Below are positions 1 through 11,786 of a stretch of DNA of 64,000 bases, piece by piece; the first letter of the stretch is position 1, and the number at the start of each line of letters is the position of its first letter. The DNA comes from Ailurus styani (lineage: Eukaryota; Chordata; Mammalia; Carnivora; Ailuridae), in the NCBI GenBank assembly GCA_002007465.1, contig LNAC01000856.1, forward strand, positions 670,405-734,404. Direction: 5' to 3'. The notes beneath the pieces are model-generated. The model had not been told where the DNA came from, did not search any database, and was given only the letters and a program-made list of their open reading frames with translations. Made by a program: the position numbers and the translations under genes.

Positions 1-188
1 TTATTTATCTGACAAAGAGGGCAAGAGAACACAAGCAGGAGGAACAGTAGATGGAGAAGGAGAAGTAGGCTCCCTGCTGTAGGCTCCCTGCTGAGCAGGG
101 AACCCTATGCAGAACTTGATCGCAGGACTCTGAGATCATGACCTGAGCCGAAGGCAGACACTTAACCATCTGAGCCATGCAGGCACTC
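1..188 (-). mobile_element. CAN-SINE (SINEC), reverse, cut by window start
   Basis: Reverse complement of a carnivoran tRNA-Lys-derived SINE. The stretch contains the antisense body (GAGCAGGGAACCC, ATCATGACCTGAGCCGAAGG) and ends in the antisense head (TGAGCCATGCAGGCACTC). The A-rich tail lies outside the window. It interrupts the reverse L1 that resumes immediately to its right, so it landed in that L1. Confidence 0.9.
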
Positions 189-325
189 TTCTGCTCTAAT
201 CTTTATTACTTCCTTCCTTCTGTTGTTTTTAGGTTTTGTTTGCTTTTCTTGTTCTAGCTCCTTTAGCTGTAAAGTCAGGTTGTTTATTTGAGATTTTTCT
301 TGGTTCTTGAGGTAGGCGTGTATTG

Positions 326-919
326 CTATAAACTTCCCTCTTTGAACCACTTTGGTGCATCCCAAAGTTTTTGAAATATTATGGTTTCATTTTCATTTGT
401 TTCCATGTACTTTTTGATTTCTTTTTTGATTTCTTGGTTGATGCATTCATTGTTTAGTAGCATGTTACTTAATCCATGTATTTGTGTTTTTTTCCAGATT
501 TTTTCATGTGGTTGACTTCTAGCTTCATAGTATTGTGATAAAAAAAAGGATAGTATGACTTTGATTTTTTTGAATTTGTTGAGACTTGCTTTGTGGTCTA
601 ATAGGTGATCTATTCTGGAGAATGTTTTCTGTGCACTTGAAAAGAATGTGTATTCTGCTGTTTCAGGATGGAATGTTCTAAATATATGTGTTAAATACAT
701 CTGGTCCAATGTGTCATTCAAAACCATGGTTTCCTTGTTGATTTTCTGTTTGGATGATCTGTCCATTGATGTAAGTGGGGTGTTTAAGTCCCTTACTATT
801 ATTGTATTACTATCAATTAGTTCCTTTATGTTTGTATTAACTGTTTTATGTGTTTGGGTGCTCCCCTGTCGGGTGCATATACATTTACAACTGCTATATC
901 TTCTTATTGGATTATCCAT
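326..919 (-). pseudogene. L1 ORF2 endonuclease domain, degraded
   Basis: A 197-residue open stretch matches the APE-like endonuclease of L1 ORF2p, which nicks target DNA to prime reverse transcription. Visible landmarks are RDLNTPLTSMDRSSKQKIN (family form GDFNTPLS, holding catalytic Asp and Asn) and FSRIDHLLDHK (catalytic Asp kept). The family's terminal SDH triad reads SQY here, so two catalytic residues are lost. Upstream ORF2 codons are broken by stops. It is a fossil domain and not a gene. Confidence 0.85.
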
Positions 920-1883
920 TTTATTATTATATTGTGTCCTTTCTCTCTTTTAACAGACATTGTTTAAAAGTCTGTCTTGTCTAATATAAATATTGTTACT
1001 CCAACTTTCTTTTCATATACATTTGCATGATAAACATTTCTCCATCCCCTCACTTTCAATCTGTAGGTGACTTTAGGTCTGAAATGAGTCTCTTGTATGT
1101 AGCGTTTAGATTTTTTTTTTAACCACTCTGTAGAACTATGTGTTTTGATTGGAGAATTTATTTACATTCAAATAATTATTTATATGTATTTGTTGCCACT
1201 TTGTTACTTCTTTTGTGGTTGTTCTTCTAATTTTTCTCTGGTCCTTTCTTTTTCTCATTTTCATTGTTTGCTGGTTTTCTTTAGTGATATAACTGGATTT
1301 TTTACTCTTTATTTTTTGCATATCTATTACTTTTTTTGATTTGTGGTTACCATTTGGTTTCTATATAATATCTTCTGCACATAGCAGTCTATATTAAGCT
1401 GATAGTCACTTGATATTGAACTCATTCTTTATTCCTCTCTTCTCCACATTTCAGATATTTGGTATCATAATTTGCATCCTTTTATTTTGTGCTTCTCTTG
1501 ACTGATTTTTACAAATATACTTAATGTTTTTTTTTTTTGCATTTGTGTTTATTTTTCTTACTGTCACTTTTGGTGTCCATTTGGTTTTTGTTGTTCATTT
1601 GGTGTCCCCCTTGACATTTCTTATAGAACTGGTTTAGTGATCATGAATTCTTTCAACTTTTGTTTGTCTAGGAAACTCTTTATCTCACCTTCTATTTTGA
1701 ATGATAGTCTTGCTGGATAGAATATTCTTGGCTGCAGATTTTTCCTTTTCAGCACTTTAAATACATCATGTCACTTGCTTCTGGCCTGCAAAGTTTCTGC
1801 TGAAAAATCAGTTGATAGACTTATGGGGTTTCTTTTGTATGTAACTGTCTTCTCACCTCTTGTAACTTTAAAATTCTTTATCA

Positions 1884-2461
1884 CTATTTTTTTGTCATTT
1901 TAATTACTATGTGTTTTGGTGTGGACCTCCTTGGGTTGAATTTTTGGGGGGATCTCTGTGTCTTCTGAATCTGGTTCTCTGTTTTCCTCCCCAGATTCAG
2001 TATGTTTTCAGCTATTATTTCTTCAAATACATTTTCTATCCCCTTTTGTCTCTTTTCTTCTTCTGGAATCCGTATAATGTAAATGTTATTACACCTGATG
2101 GAGTCACTGAGTTCTCTAACTCTATTCTCATTATTCAGTATTTGTTTGTCTCTCACCTATTCAGCTTGATTGCTTTCCATTATTCTATCTTCCAGGTCAC
2201 TGATATGTTCCTCTGCTTCCTGTAGCCTACTATTTATTCCATCTATTATATTTTAAATTTCATTTACTGAGTTCTTCATCTCTGATATGTGATTTTTATC
2301 TCTTTGTAAAGAGTCTCACTGATGTCCTCCATCCTCTTCTGAAGTCCAGTGAGTATCTTTATAATCATTACTTTAAATATTGTATTATCAGGTGTATTAC
2401 TTATTTCTGTTTTGCTCAGATCTTCTGCTTTGATTTTATCTTGTTTTCTCATTTGGCACAT
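1884..2461 (-). pseudogene. L1 ORF1 remnant (coiled coil and RRM parts)
   Basis: Two open stretches on the minus strand match L1 ORF1p, the RNA-binding trimeric chaperone. Positions 2461-2276 give the N-terminus (starts MCQMRKQDKIKAEDLSKTE, then a KVMIIKILTGL helix). Positions 2156-1884 give the RRM part (NNIYIIRIPEEEKRQKGIEN, then IIAENILNLGRKTE and TPKHIVIKM). About 120 bp between them is frameshifted. The order is correct for a reverse L1, upstream of the endonuclease. Confidence 0.85.
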
Positions 2462-3655
2462 ATTTCTCTCTCTCCTAATTTTTTTGTCTTTTTGTGTCTG
2501 TTTCTCTGTGTTAGGAAAGTCAAGTATGCCCTCTGCTTTTGAATGTAGTGGCTTTATGAAGAAGAGTTTCCATAGTGCCCTGCAGGGCAGTGCCCCCTAT
2601 TAACCAGAACCTGGCACTTCAGGGGAGTCTCCTATGTGTGTTGCTTGAGTCCTACAATTGTATCTGAGTTGCTTTTCCTTTCAGTCCAGTCATCTGCACT
2701 GACTTTCTGCCTGTTGTTGGCTGGGCTGTGCTTGCTCTCTGTGATATTAGTAAGATCCAGGAAGGCAGGTTCTGAGGGGGTGTGACTGCAGAAGGGCTCA
2801 GGGGTGGGGCAACAGTATTAACAAAATTTGCCCTGAGCCTCTAGTCCTAGGCCCAATCCTCCAAAGCATGGAAGAAGCCAGGAGCACAGCATATGGCTGT
2901 GTTTGTGATGGCCGGGCCTGGGTGTGACCTTTGTGTGGGTGGTGGCTAGGTGAGGCTCCCAAAGTGTTAACAAAATTTGGATGGAGCCCAGGGCCCAGTC
3001 CAGCAGTTTTGGAGTAAGCCAGTCATCAGGAGAACTCATGAGCCAGGTGCACTACTAGCAAGTTAGGGAGAAATTGTCTGTTTGGTGTTGCCTTCTGCAA
3101 ATGACTCTGTGTTTATGTTGGGGAGCAGAGGAGGAAAATGGTCTCTGCCAGCTCCTTTGTTCTGAGAGAAATGTCCTCCCAAATGACCTGAAATCAGTAT
3201 AAACAGATCTGTCTCCCATTGTGCAACCTCTTGCTTCTATGTTGCCTTTTTGCAGGCTGTTGTCTCTTTAAGGGTAGGGACCTGGCTCACTTGTCCTCCT
3301 GGTTTGCCCAGTGCTAAGTCAGCTGACTTTTAGAGGTCCAGGTTCCAAACTCATGGAATTCAGCCTCTCTGGTTTTCAAGGCCAGATATTATGGGGATTT
3401 GTTTTCCCCATTTGTGTTCCCTTGTGTTTTCCCCTCTCTGGGCTTGCAACTCTTTCCCTCCTGTGGGCAGCTCCTGGTTTTTGCCTTTCATTACCTCTCC
3501 TAAGTGGCTTCTTCTCTACATTTAGTTGTGGAGTTTGTTCTGCCAGTCTTTTTTTCTCTCCCTAGTTTATATACTTCGATGTAAGTGATATCTAGTTGTA
3601 AATGTGGGATGAAGTGAGTTTAGGGTCCTCCTACTCTACCATCATCCCAAGCCTC
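2462..3655 (-). promoter_or_regulatory. L1 5' UTR / fossil internal promoter
   Basis: About 1.2 kb between the ORF1 start and the L1 5' end, richer in G+C than its surroundings and without an L1 ORF. In intact L1s this segment carries the internal RNA polymerase II promoter. The 5' tip reads GATGATGGTAGAGTAGGAGG on the minus strand, resembling the AAGATGGCGGAGTAG tip of the other L1 5' ends in this window. Promoter activity is not shown. Confidence 0.65.
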
Positions 3656-5455
3656 TCTCCCAGTTATCTCATGTATTTTTAAATAGTAATATCTAAGTTA
3701 GTTATTGCCAACAGAAGTGATTATCATAAGTAGTGGAAGTCAAATACTAAGACATGGAATCTTTGCCAATCCTTTGTGCTACAACTTTCCAAGTGTTAAA
3801 TAAATGAATGTTAATATAATGTTAATATAATCCTATTGGTCCATCGTAAAGAGAATATGGTTTTTCTATGACACTCCCCAATTTTTCTTCTGCATTTTTC
3901 AGGCAACATGCCAGAATTATGGTATGTGCTTAATCATTATTTGTTGTGTGAATGAGGTTATATAGAACAGACATATTTTTTTAGTTCCTTTTATGACCTT
4001 TTTATGTGGCTGGAATGTGATCTACCATCATAGAACAGAGCCAAGGTTACTACTATAGGAAACCAAATCTAGAGTCCTGGCCTGATTAAGAATATGTTCT
4101 ATTCTGCCATGGTGGTCAGCTAGAAATAAAATATACAATGTTGTCAGAGATTAGTGTATGTTATATCATCTCAAATTTTCAGTTGAGAGACATAATCAGC
4201 ATTGGACTATGGAAAATTCTGTAGTTAATGTCTAACTTGCTAATTTCCTAATTACTATACTTTCAACAATTTTTACACAAATTCTCTTTTGGAGTCCTAA
4301 ATGATCTTCTCTGGTTTTATTACCTATATTAGTTACCCAGTAACTAATATATCTGGTAAAGTTAAATCAGAAGTCACTGCTACTGCAAATCAAAATAAAT
4401 GATAGAAAGAGAAGACACTTTCTAAACAGTTATAAGTCTTTCTTACTTTTCTGAATTAAGAAGCAGCTTGCTTTATCTTGTATAGAATTCAGTCACAAAC
4501 TCTTAATATCCAAGTTTCTATTAATTGTTTCTAAGCAACATTTTAAGCCAGTTTTCCTGTCAAGCAATTTTTAGCTGCTGACTCAGCTCAACTGGGCATA
4601 CTCATTTGTAAATCCTGGTGTTTAAATTCTTACCATGCAAATACAGTTAGACTGTTCCAGAGGGTAATTAGCCATTTCCTCTGGGAGCAATGAGATAACC
4701 TAGAATAGGTCTGGGAACTGGGGAGGCCTGTATTTGCCTGGTCCACCTTGTGAAATTACTTTACTCTGTCAGTTAGTGACCTTTTTTTGGCAGAGTCCTC
4801 ACTTTAAAACCCACAGCCAATTTGGGAACTTCCCTAAGATTAAAAAAAAATTGGGAGCAATAATCAAATGAAAGAGTTCCTAGTTTCATTTTCACCCAGG
4901 ACAACATCTGACCTAAGGGATCTTCTTTTGCAATGAGTTAGTTTGCTCCTCTTGAATATTACAACATCAGAAATCTAATGAGAAATTTATAGTTTTTCTG
5001 ATATCTGAAGAAAGTAAGAGGGCTTGAGATTTTTATATTCCTCTTCTCCTCTTTGTCTTTCTTTCCATAAACTAGAAAACAGGTACTTATTTTTATCAGG
5101 GACAGTTGCTTGTTTTGCTTTAGCAGATATCCTGGCTCTTTCCTTTATAATAATAGTAACAAAGAACACTTTAGACCCTGGAGGTAGAAAAAAATAGAAG
5201 GTGTCAATTTCATTCTCTTTCACTGCCATTTCAATATTCTATATTAAATAACACAGTTGACACATTTTTTTAAAATTTTCTATGACTTGTTTCAAACACA
5301 CTGCAGACATTTGCACTCTTGCTGACAATTCCAGAACATTTGACATAAAGAGTGGAGAAAGCTTTCTATGTGCTTTAGAGGATCTACATCTACTCTCGGG
5401 GTTCAGGATGTCAGATGACAGAATCTTGTTTACTAATACAAAGCTGAAAGATTGG
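3656..5455. other. Mostly unique DNA, no gene seen
   Basis: AT-rich sequence without a credible ORF or strong repeat. Positions 3880-3965 (AGGCAACATGCCAG followed by GTATGTGCTTAATCATT) resemble the 3' tail of an ancient MIR or L2 element, weakly. Short ORFs of 60-80 codons are at the level expected by chance. Confidence 0.5.
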
Positions 5456-5659
5456 TGGCACCTGGGTGGCTCAGTGGGTTAAAGCTTCTGCCTGCGGCTC
5501 AGGTCATGATCTCAGCCTCCTGGGATCCAGCCCCGCATTGGGCTGTCTGCTCAGCAGGGAGCCTGCTTCCTCCTCTCTCTCTGTCTGCCTCTCTGCCTAC
5601 TTGTAATCTCTCTCTCTGTGTCAAATAAATAAATAAAATCTTTTAAAACAAAAAAAAGA
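5456..5659 (+). mobile_element. CAN-SINE, forward, full length
   Basis: Head GGCACCTGGGTGGCTCAGTG, body AGGTCATGATCTCAG, CT-rich GTCTGCCTCTCTGCCTAC, then CAAATAAATAAATAAAATC and an A-rich tail. It has the TACTTGTAATCTC subtype seen in several copies here. A TSD could not be defined clearly. Confidence 0.93.
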
Positions 5660-6500
5660 AGCAAAGATGATAAGCAAACATTGAAGGTTACAAATAACAC
5701 AGAAGGGCAGTGGTTTCCCATATAGAGATAAAGTATTTTCAATTATATAACTCTAAAATGTGAAGCCAGAGTCTGTTCATAGATAAAGTCACCAAATTCC
5801 CAGTTAACCCAAAGGCAGTTTTCATTCTCTATCAGTAACTAATTTGAGTGTAATATAATCATACAAGACATACTTTTTTTTAATCTTGCTTTTTTGCTCT
5901 ATATTTTTTGCCTGCGAGATTTATCCATGTTGTTGTGTGTAAGTAGTTCATTATTTTTCATTGTTGTATAGTATTCCATTAGGTTAATGACCACTTATTC
6001 AGTATTTGTTAAACCAAGTCTTGGCTACTATTAATAAAGATATTATTGGCATTTATGTTCCTAACTTTTGATGGAGGTATGGGCTTATTTCTCCTGAGTA
6101 GCAGTAATACCACTGGGTTATTATATACATGTATGAATGGCATTCAAAAATTGTTCCAAACAGCTTTTCTATATTGTTTATGCCAATTTACACTTCCACT
6201 AGCAGTATATGAAAGTTCAAGCTGTTCAACATTTTTGCAAATACTTGGTGTTATCAGTCTTCCAAATTTTATCTATCCTGGTTTATTGTGGTTTTAATTT
6301 TCATTTCTTCAATAACTACAAATATTGAACATCTTTTCATATACTTATTGATTATTTGAAATCATTTTTGTAAGGTGTCTGCTCAAATTTTTTACCTAAC
6401 TTTTAAAAAAAAGTTTTTAAAAACATTTTAAAAGTTTAAAAAAACCTCAATTTTGTTCTCTTTTTCTTACTGATACGAGAGACTTCCTTATGTATTCTTT

Positions 6501-6703
6501 TTTTCTTTTAGAGATTTTATTTATTTATTTGACACAGAGAGAGAGATTACAAGTAGGCAGAGAGGCAGGCAGAGAGACAGGGAGAGGAGGAAGCAGGATC
6601 CCTGCCGAGCAGAGAGCCCAATGTGGGCCCCGATCCCAGGACCCTGACATCATGACCTGAGCCAAAAGCAGAGGCTTTAACCCACTGAGCCACCCAGGCG
6701 CCC
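6501..6703 (-). mobile_element. CAN-SINE, reverse, with TSD
   Basis: Antisense SINE starting with a T-rich stretch and AGATTTTATTTATTTATTTG and ending GAGCCACCCAGGCGCC. Flanked by a perfect 11-bp duplication, ATGTATTCTTT, at 6490-6500 and 6704-6714. Sits inside the old reverse L1. Confidence 0.95.
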
Positions 6704-7992
6704 ATGTATTCTTTACATATAATGCTAAAAGTCCTTCGTCAGATATATGTATTGCAAATATCATTTCCTACTCAGTGGCTTGTCTTTATACTCACTTAAT
6801 ATTGTCTTCTGATAAATATGTTTTGAAATGTAATCAAGTACAATTTTTGATATTTACTCTTATGATTAGTTCTTTTTGTATCCTGCTTAAGCAAGCTTTC
6901 ACCTAACCAAGGTCATGAAAATATTCATTTGTAATTTATTATCTTCTAGAGTTCTATTTTTTGCAATTAAAATGTATTTAAAATCCATTTGGAATTGATT
7001 TTTACATGTAATGTGAGGTAGGGATCAAAACACATTTGTTTTCAGCATGGATAGCCAGTTGACCTAGATCCATTTATTGAAAAGACCATCCCTTCCTCCT
7101 CTGCATTTCAGTACCACCTTTGTCATAAATCTGGTGAGATTACATGTATGAGTGTAATTCTGTACTCTCAAATCTGTTGGTCTCTTTGCCTATCTTTGCA
7201 CCAGTACCTCTCTGTTTTAATTACCATAACTTTATAACAAATATTATCATTCCATTTCTTAGTGTAAAATATCCCAATTTTTTCTTCTTCAAGATTTTCT
7301 TATTTATTCTTGGCCTTTCTCACATTTAGTAAGGTAGCTGTTGCCACAAAATTCTCCTGGGCTTTTGATTGTAAATTCTTTTTGTCTACAGATCAATTTT
7401 TGAAGAATAAATATATTTTCAACATTGAGACTTCCAAATCATAAACATGGTATATCCCTTTTTTAACTTAGATCTGTAATTACTCTCAATAATACTTTGT
7501 ACTTTTCTATGCAGAGGTCTTTTTAAAAAATTTTTTTAAAAATAAATATGTGATTGGTTTTGCTGCTACTATAAGTCTTATTGTTTCTTAAAATTTCATT
7601 TTCTAATTATTTTTTGCTAGTATATTAAAAGATAATTGCATTTTGTACCTTCACTTTGTAATAAATAATCATGCTAAATTGACTTCTTAATTTTAATATT
7701 TTACCTATACATCTAGAAAATATTCTGTTATACAGCCACGTTGCCTTCAAATAATAACAATGCTCTTTATTTCTTTCTGACTTTTATATTTTTTTTCTTT
7801 TCCTTGCTTTATTTTACTGACCAAGACAGTGTTAAATTTATCAGGAAGTTTAGCAGATAATAAGGAAAGAAAAAGTGGGTATCTTTATCTCATTCCCAAT
7901 CACAGGGGGAAATATTCTGTATTTTACTATTAACAGCATTTATTATAGTTTGTTGCAGCTGTCCTTTACGAGCTTAAGAATCTCTTCAGTTC

Positions 7993-8386
7993 CTTTTTTT
8001 TAAGATTTTATTTATTTGAGGGCGCCTGGGTGGCTCAGTGGGTTAATGCCTCTGCTTTCGGCTCAGGTCATGATCTCAGGGTCCTGGGATCGAAGCCCGC
8101 ATCGGGCTCCCTGCTCGGCGGGGAGCCTGCTTCCCCCTCTCTCTCTCTGCCTGCCTCTCTGCCTCCTTGTGATCTCTCTCCCTCTGTGAAATAAATAAAT
8201 AAAATCTTTTAAAAAAAAAGATTTTATTTATTTGAGAGAGAGAGAGAATGAGGGGGGAGATGTCAGAGGGAGGAGCAGACTCCCCACTGAGCAGGAATCC
8301 CAATGTGAGACTTGCTCCCAGGATTCCAGGATCATGACCTGAGCTGAAGGCAGTTGCTTAAGGAACTGAGCCACCCAGGCACCCAT
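7993..8386 (-). mobile_element. CAN-SINE, reverse, split by another SINE
   Basis: Antisense SINE in two pieces, 7993-8020 (poly-T and AAGATTTTATTTATTTGAG) and 8218-8386 (body through GAGCCACCCAGGCACCC). Its own TSD is AATCTCTTCAGTTC at 7979-7992 versus AATCTCTTCAATTC at 8387-8400 (13 of 14). A forward SINE lies between the two pieces. Confidence 0.93.
8021..8217 (+). mobile_element. CAN-SINE, forward, nested in a reverse CAN-SINE
   Basis: Complete forward SINE (GGCGCCTGGGTGGCTCAGTG to the A-rich tail). The surrounding SINE sequence AAGATTTTATTTATTTGAG is perfectly duplicated (19 bp) at 8002-8020 and 8218-8236, showing insertion into the older copy. Together the two SINEs make a large inverted repeat. 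Confidence 0.95.
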
Positions 8387-8560
8387 AATCTCTTCAATTC
8401 TTAATTTGCTAAGAATTATCATGAATCTGTATTGAGCTTTTTTGGGCATCTATTCAAATCATTGAGGTTTTCTCCTTTAATGTAAGTGTAAGCTGGAATA
8501 AACCCACTTCTTTGTGTGTGATTTATTATCCTTTATACATATGAGAATTTGCTATTATAT

Positions 8561-8743
8561 ATTTTTTTAAGATTTTATTTATTTGACATAAAGAGAGACA
8601 GCTAGAGTAGAAACACAAGCAGAGGGAGTGGGGGAGAGAGAAGCAGGCTTCCCGCTGAGCAGGGAGCCCAATGCGGCTCGATCCCAGGACCCTGGGATCA
8701 TGACCTGAGCAGAAGGCAGATACTTGATGACTGAGTCGCATCC
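8561..8743 (-). mobile_element. CAN-SINE, reverse
   Basis: TTTTTTTAAGATTTTATTTA followed by the antisense body (GAGCAGGGAGCCCAATGC, GGGATCATGACCTGAGC). The head is degraded (GACTGAGTCGCATCCC). The TSD is imprecise (near TTATATATTTT and TTATTATTTTG). Confidence 0.9.
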
Positions 8744-8966
8744 CGTTATTATTTTGTTTTAAAAGTTCTATTTACACTTATGATATAAATGCATTTTATT
8801 ATTTTCTTGTAATGTTCTTATCAGGTTTTCATGTCAAGATTATGTTAACAGTATAAAAGAAATTGAGAAATGTTTCTTCTTTTTTAGTCTTCTGAGTTTC
8901 TGTAAGAGTGATATTATTTCTTTCTTAAATGCTTTAAAGATTCCCTACTTACCATCTGGACCTGTT

Positions 8967-9150
8967 TTTTTTTTAAAATATTTTATTTATTTATTTGAAA
9001 GAGAGAGAGAGGAGAGAGGAAATGAGTTGGGGGTGGGCAGAGAAGCAGAATCCTTGCTGAGCAAGGAGCCCAATGGGGGACTCAATCCCAGGACCCTGGG
9101 ATCATGACCTAAGCTGAAGGCACTTAAATGACTGACCCTACCAGGTGCCC
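8967..9150 (-). mobile_element. CAN-SINE, reverse, diverged
   Basis: T-run and TATTTTATTTATTTATTTG, antisense body GAGCAAGGAGCCCAATG, degraded head ACTGACCCTACCAGGTGCCC. The flanks CTGGACCTGTTTT and CAGACCAGTTTT probably are a decayed TSD. Older than its neighbours by divergence. Confidence 0.9.
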
Positions 9151-9693
9151 CAGACCAGTTTTGTTTTTGTCTTTGCTTTTGTTTTTAAGTAAGGTTTTAA
9201 ATTAAGGTTTATTGTTTGTAAATAAGTATATGAAAACTCAATTTTAAATTTCTTGTAACAGTTTTGCTGGGTTATGCTTTTCAAGGATTTTTTACATTCC
9301 ATCTAAGTATTCAAAATCTTGGGCACAAGGCCACAACATTTTAATGATGTTTTTAATTATCTATAAAGCATATTGTTTTTGCTTGCTAATTTCTAGTACC
9401 CTTTTTTCTTGAGAGGCCTTGGTAGAGGTTTGTCAATTTTATTAATCTTTCCAGAAAATCAATTTTTAGCTTTATTGGTATTCTTTATTTATTTTATGAT
9501 TATTTTCTATTTCATTTACGTCAGCACTTATCTTTTATAAATTTTCTTATTTCTACTCTTCTTTGAGCACCTTGAGATAATTAGTGGGTTGATTTTATTC
9601 TTTCTTCCTTGCTAATAGATGCATCTTTAAGGCTATACATTTCCTTCTAAGTACTACATTACCCTTACTTTAAAGCCTTAAAATCTCATATTT

Positions 9694-9894
9694 TATTTTT
9701 TAAATAATTTTTATTAAGATTTTATTTTATTTGACACAAAGGGGGAGAGAGAAATCAAGCACAAGCAGGGAGTAGGGGCAGAGGGAGAGGGAGAAGCAGG
9801 CTCCCTGCTTAACACGGGACTCGATTCAAGGATCCTGAGATCACAATCTGAGCTGAAGGCAAACACTTAACCAATTGAGCCACCCAAGCACCCC
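9694..9894 (-). mobile_element. CAN-SINE, reverse
   Basis: Antisense SINE with AGATTTTATTTTATTTGACA, then GGGAGAAGCAGGCTCCCTGC and the head GAGCCACCCAAGCACCCC. Imperfect TSD TAAAATCTCATATTT (9679-9693) against TAAAATGCCATAATTT (9895-9910). Confidence 0.9.
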
Positions 9895-10033
9895 TAAAAT
9901 GCCATAATTTAAATCTATATTTTATTTTAAAATGTTTTGGTTAATTTCCAAACATTTAGAGATATTCTAGCTTAATTCTAATAAGTTAAAAAAGAACATG
10001 CTTATAATTTTAGTCTTTAGAATCTCATTAAGA

Positions 10034-10229
10034 GGGGCATCTGTGTGCCTCAGTCAGTTAAGCTCTGCCTTTGGCTCGGGTCATGATCCTGGGGTCCTGG
10101 GACTGAGTCCCACATTGGGTTCCCCATTCCACCTCTCCATTCTCCCACTTCCTCTGCCTGCCACTCCCCCCTGCTTTTTTTTCTTTCTCTCTCTGTCAAA
10201 TAAATAAATAAAATCTTTTTTTAAAAAAG
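10034..10229 (+). mobile_element. CAN-SINE, forward, old subtype
   Basis: Head GGGGCATCTGTGTGCCTCAG, body GGTCATGATCCTGGGGTCC, tail CAAATAAATAAATAAAATC. Near-perfect TSD AATCTCATTAAGA (10021-10033) against AAATTCATTAAGA (10230-10242). The CT region lacks the CTGCCTACTTG block of younger copies. Confidence 0.93.
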
Positions 10230-11249
10230 AAATTCATTAAGATTTCCTTTATGTCCCAGCATAAGATGTATTTTGGTAAATGTTAATGTGCATTTGGTAA
10301 AAGGTGATGATTCTGTAGTTGTTAGATATAGTTTACTATATGTGTCAATTAATTCTTGCTATCATTTTTTTACTCAGACGCTCTATATACATACTGATTT
10401 TTTTTTATCATTACCAAGAGAAGTCTCTCAAAGCTTTAAACTGTGATTATGGTTATACTTCTGCCAACTTTTGCTTTACATGTATTGAGGATATTAGGGT
10501 AATTAAATTTAAGATAGTTTCTTTTTTCTTCCTGCTAGATCAACTTCTTTTTCTATCATTACGAAATTTCCCTTTATCTTTAGTAGTAATAGAGTATAGA
10601 GTTGACTTGGTCTGATATTAGTATAACTATGCCAGCTTTCTTTTGGCAAGTATTTGCATGGTATATTTTTTCTGGACCTGTAGTTTCCATCTTTCTGTCT
10701 TTTACTTAAGTTTTGTCTCTTGCAAATATTATGTTTTTAAAATCTGTTTCGATCATCTTTATCATTTATTTGGAATAGTCTACTCACATTTAATGTAATT
10801 ATGATACATTTTGATTTAAATCAACTCTATATTTGTCCTATCTGGGTTTTTTATTCCTAAATTCACCTTTTCTTTCTTTTAGAACAAAAGAGTGTCTTTC
10901 CGTATTATTTATTATTTCATTTTCTCCAATTCTTTTTTTTTATTTTCTCCATTCTTAAATTGTGGTTATTCATGCTTTAATCTTGGTAGTTAGTATTTTT
11001 CAGTGATTACCCTAGAAATTACATCATGTACTCTTGACCTATTATAGATTACCATAACACTTTTACTACTTCCTAAACATTGCAAAGATCTTAAAATACT
11101 TTAACCCTTATTTTCCTGTAATTTATGCTATTGTTGATATATATTTTCTTCTATACATATTTTTAAACCTCACAATATGTTATTATTCTAAATAAGCAAT
11201 ATTATTTTATAATATCCCTTTATAGTCCCTCACATATTTACCTTTTCTT

Positions 11250-11460
11250 TTTTTTTTTTTTTTTTTTAAAGATTTTATTTTTATTTATTTCACAGAGGGA
11301 GAGAGATCACAAGGAGGCAGAGAGGCAGGCAGAGAGAGAGAGGGGGAAGCAGGCTCCCCGCCGAGCAGGGAGCCCGACGCGGGCCTCGATCCCAGGACCC
11401 TGAGATCATGACCTGAGCCGAAAGCAGAGGCTTTAACCCACTGAGCCACCCAGGCGCCCG
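11250..11460 (-). mobile_element. CAN-SINE, reverse, young-looking
   Basis: Long T-run, then antisense SINE to GAGCCACCCAGGCGCCCG. Perfect 18-bp TSD ACATATTTACCTTTTCTT at 11232-11249 and 11461-11478. Retained CpGs (CCGCCGAGCAGG, CCCGACGCGGGCC) also suggest recent insertion. In this orientation a polypyrimidine-CAG stretch faces the plus strand. Confidence 0.97.
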
Positions 11461-11786
11461 ACATATTTACCTTTTCTTGTGTTCTTCATTCCTTCTGCCT
11501 TCCTATCCTTCCATCTGGGATTATTTTCCTAAGGCCTTAATAACTCCCCTTCATGTTTCTTTCAGAGTAGGTAAGAAGGTGCCAAATTCCTACATATTTT
11601 GCTTGTCTGAAATGTGTTTATTTCACCTCCTTTAAAAAATAAACTTACTGAAATGTAATTTGTCTTCATTTTTGGAGAATGTTTTCACTGAGTAAAGAAT
11701 TCTAGGTTAACTGCTATTTTCTTTCAGTACTTTAAAGATATCACTTAATGAACTTTCAATAATTAGTTCTCAAATAATTGTTTCTT

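Larger units (their letters stand above)
189..3655 (-). mobile_element. LINE-1, 5' half, reverse strand, disabled
   Basis: Read on the minus strand, the element runs from its 5' end near 3655 (GATGATGGTAGAGTAGGAGG, the usual carnivoran L1 start), through a long 5' UTR (about 3655-2465), ORF1 (about 2461-1884) and an inter-ORF stretch, into the ORF2 endonuclease (about 919-326). It is interrupted at 188 by a SINE, so the rest probably lies left of the window. Both ORFs carry stops and frameshifts. Having the true 5' end is notable, since most L1 copies are 5'-truncated. The subfamily could not be named. Confidence 0.9.
5870..11750 (-). mobile_element. Old LINE-1 (L1M-like), reverse, riddled with SINEs
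   Basis: On the minus strand this is one degraded L1. From left to right the plus strand shows the antisense 3' UTR (TTGTATAGTATTCCATTAGG near 5970), antisense ORF2 C-terminus (CCATTTATTGAAAAGACCAT near 7070), reverse-transcriptase region (7700-9650; TGAGAGGCCTTGGTAGAGG near 9410), endonuclease region (10480-10800) and the inter-ORF stretch (11640-11750). No long ORF survives. Nine CAN-SINE insertion sites (ten SINEs) break it up. Single-element status is inferred from collinear order. Confidence 0.8.

Noticed and set aside
648..953. 101-codon hydrophobic forward ORF, resembling a membrane protein
   Set aside because: Antisense shadow of the L1 endonuclease region on the other strand. The same applies to similar T-rich forward ORFs at 1911-2225, 2349-2603 and 60617-60928.
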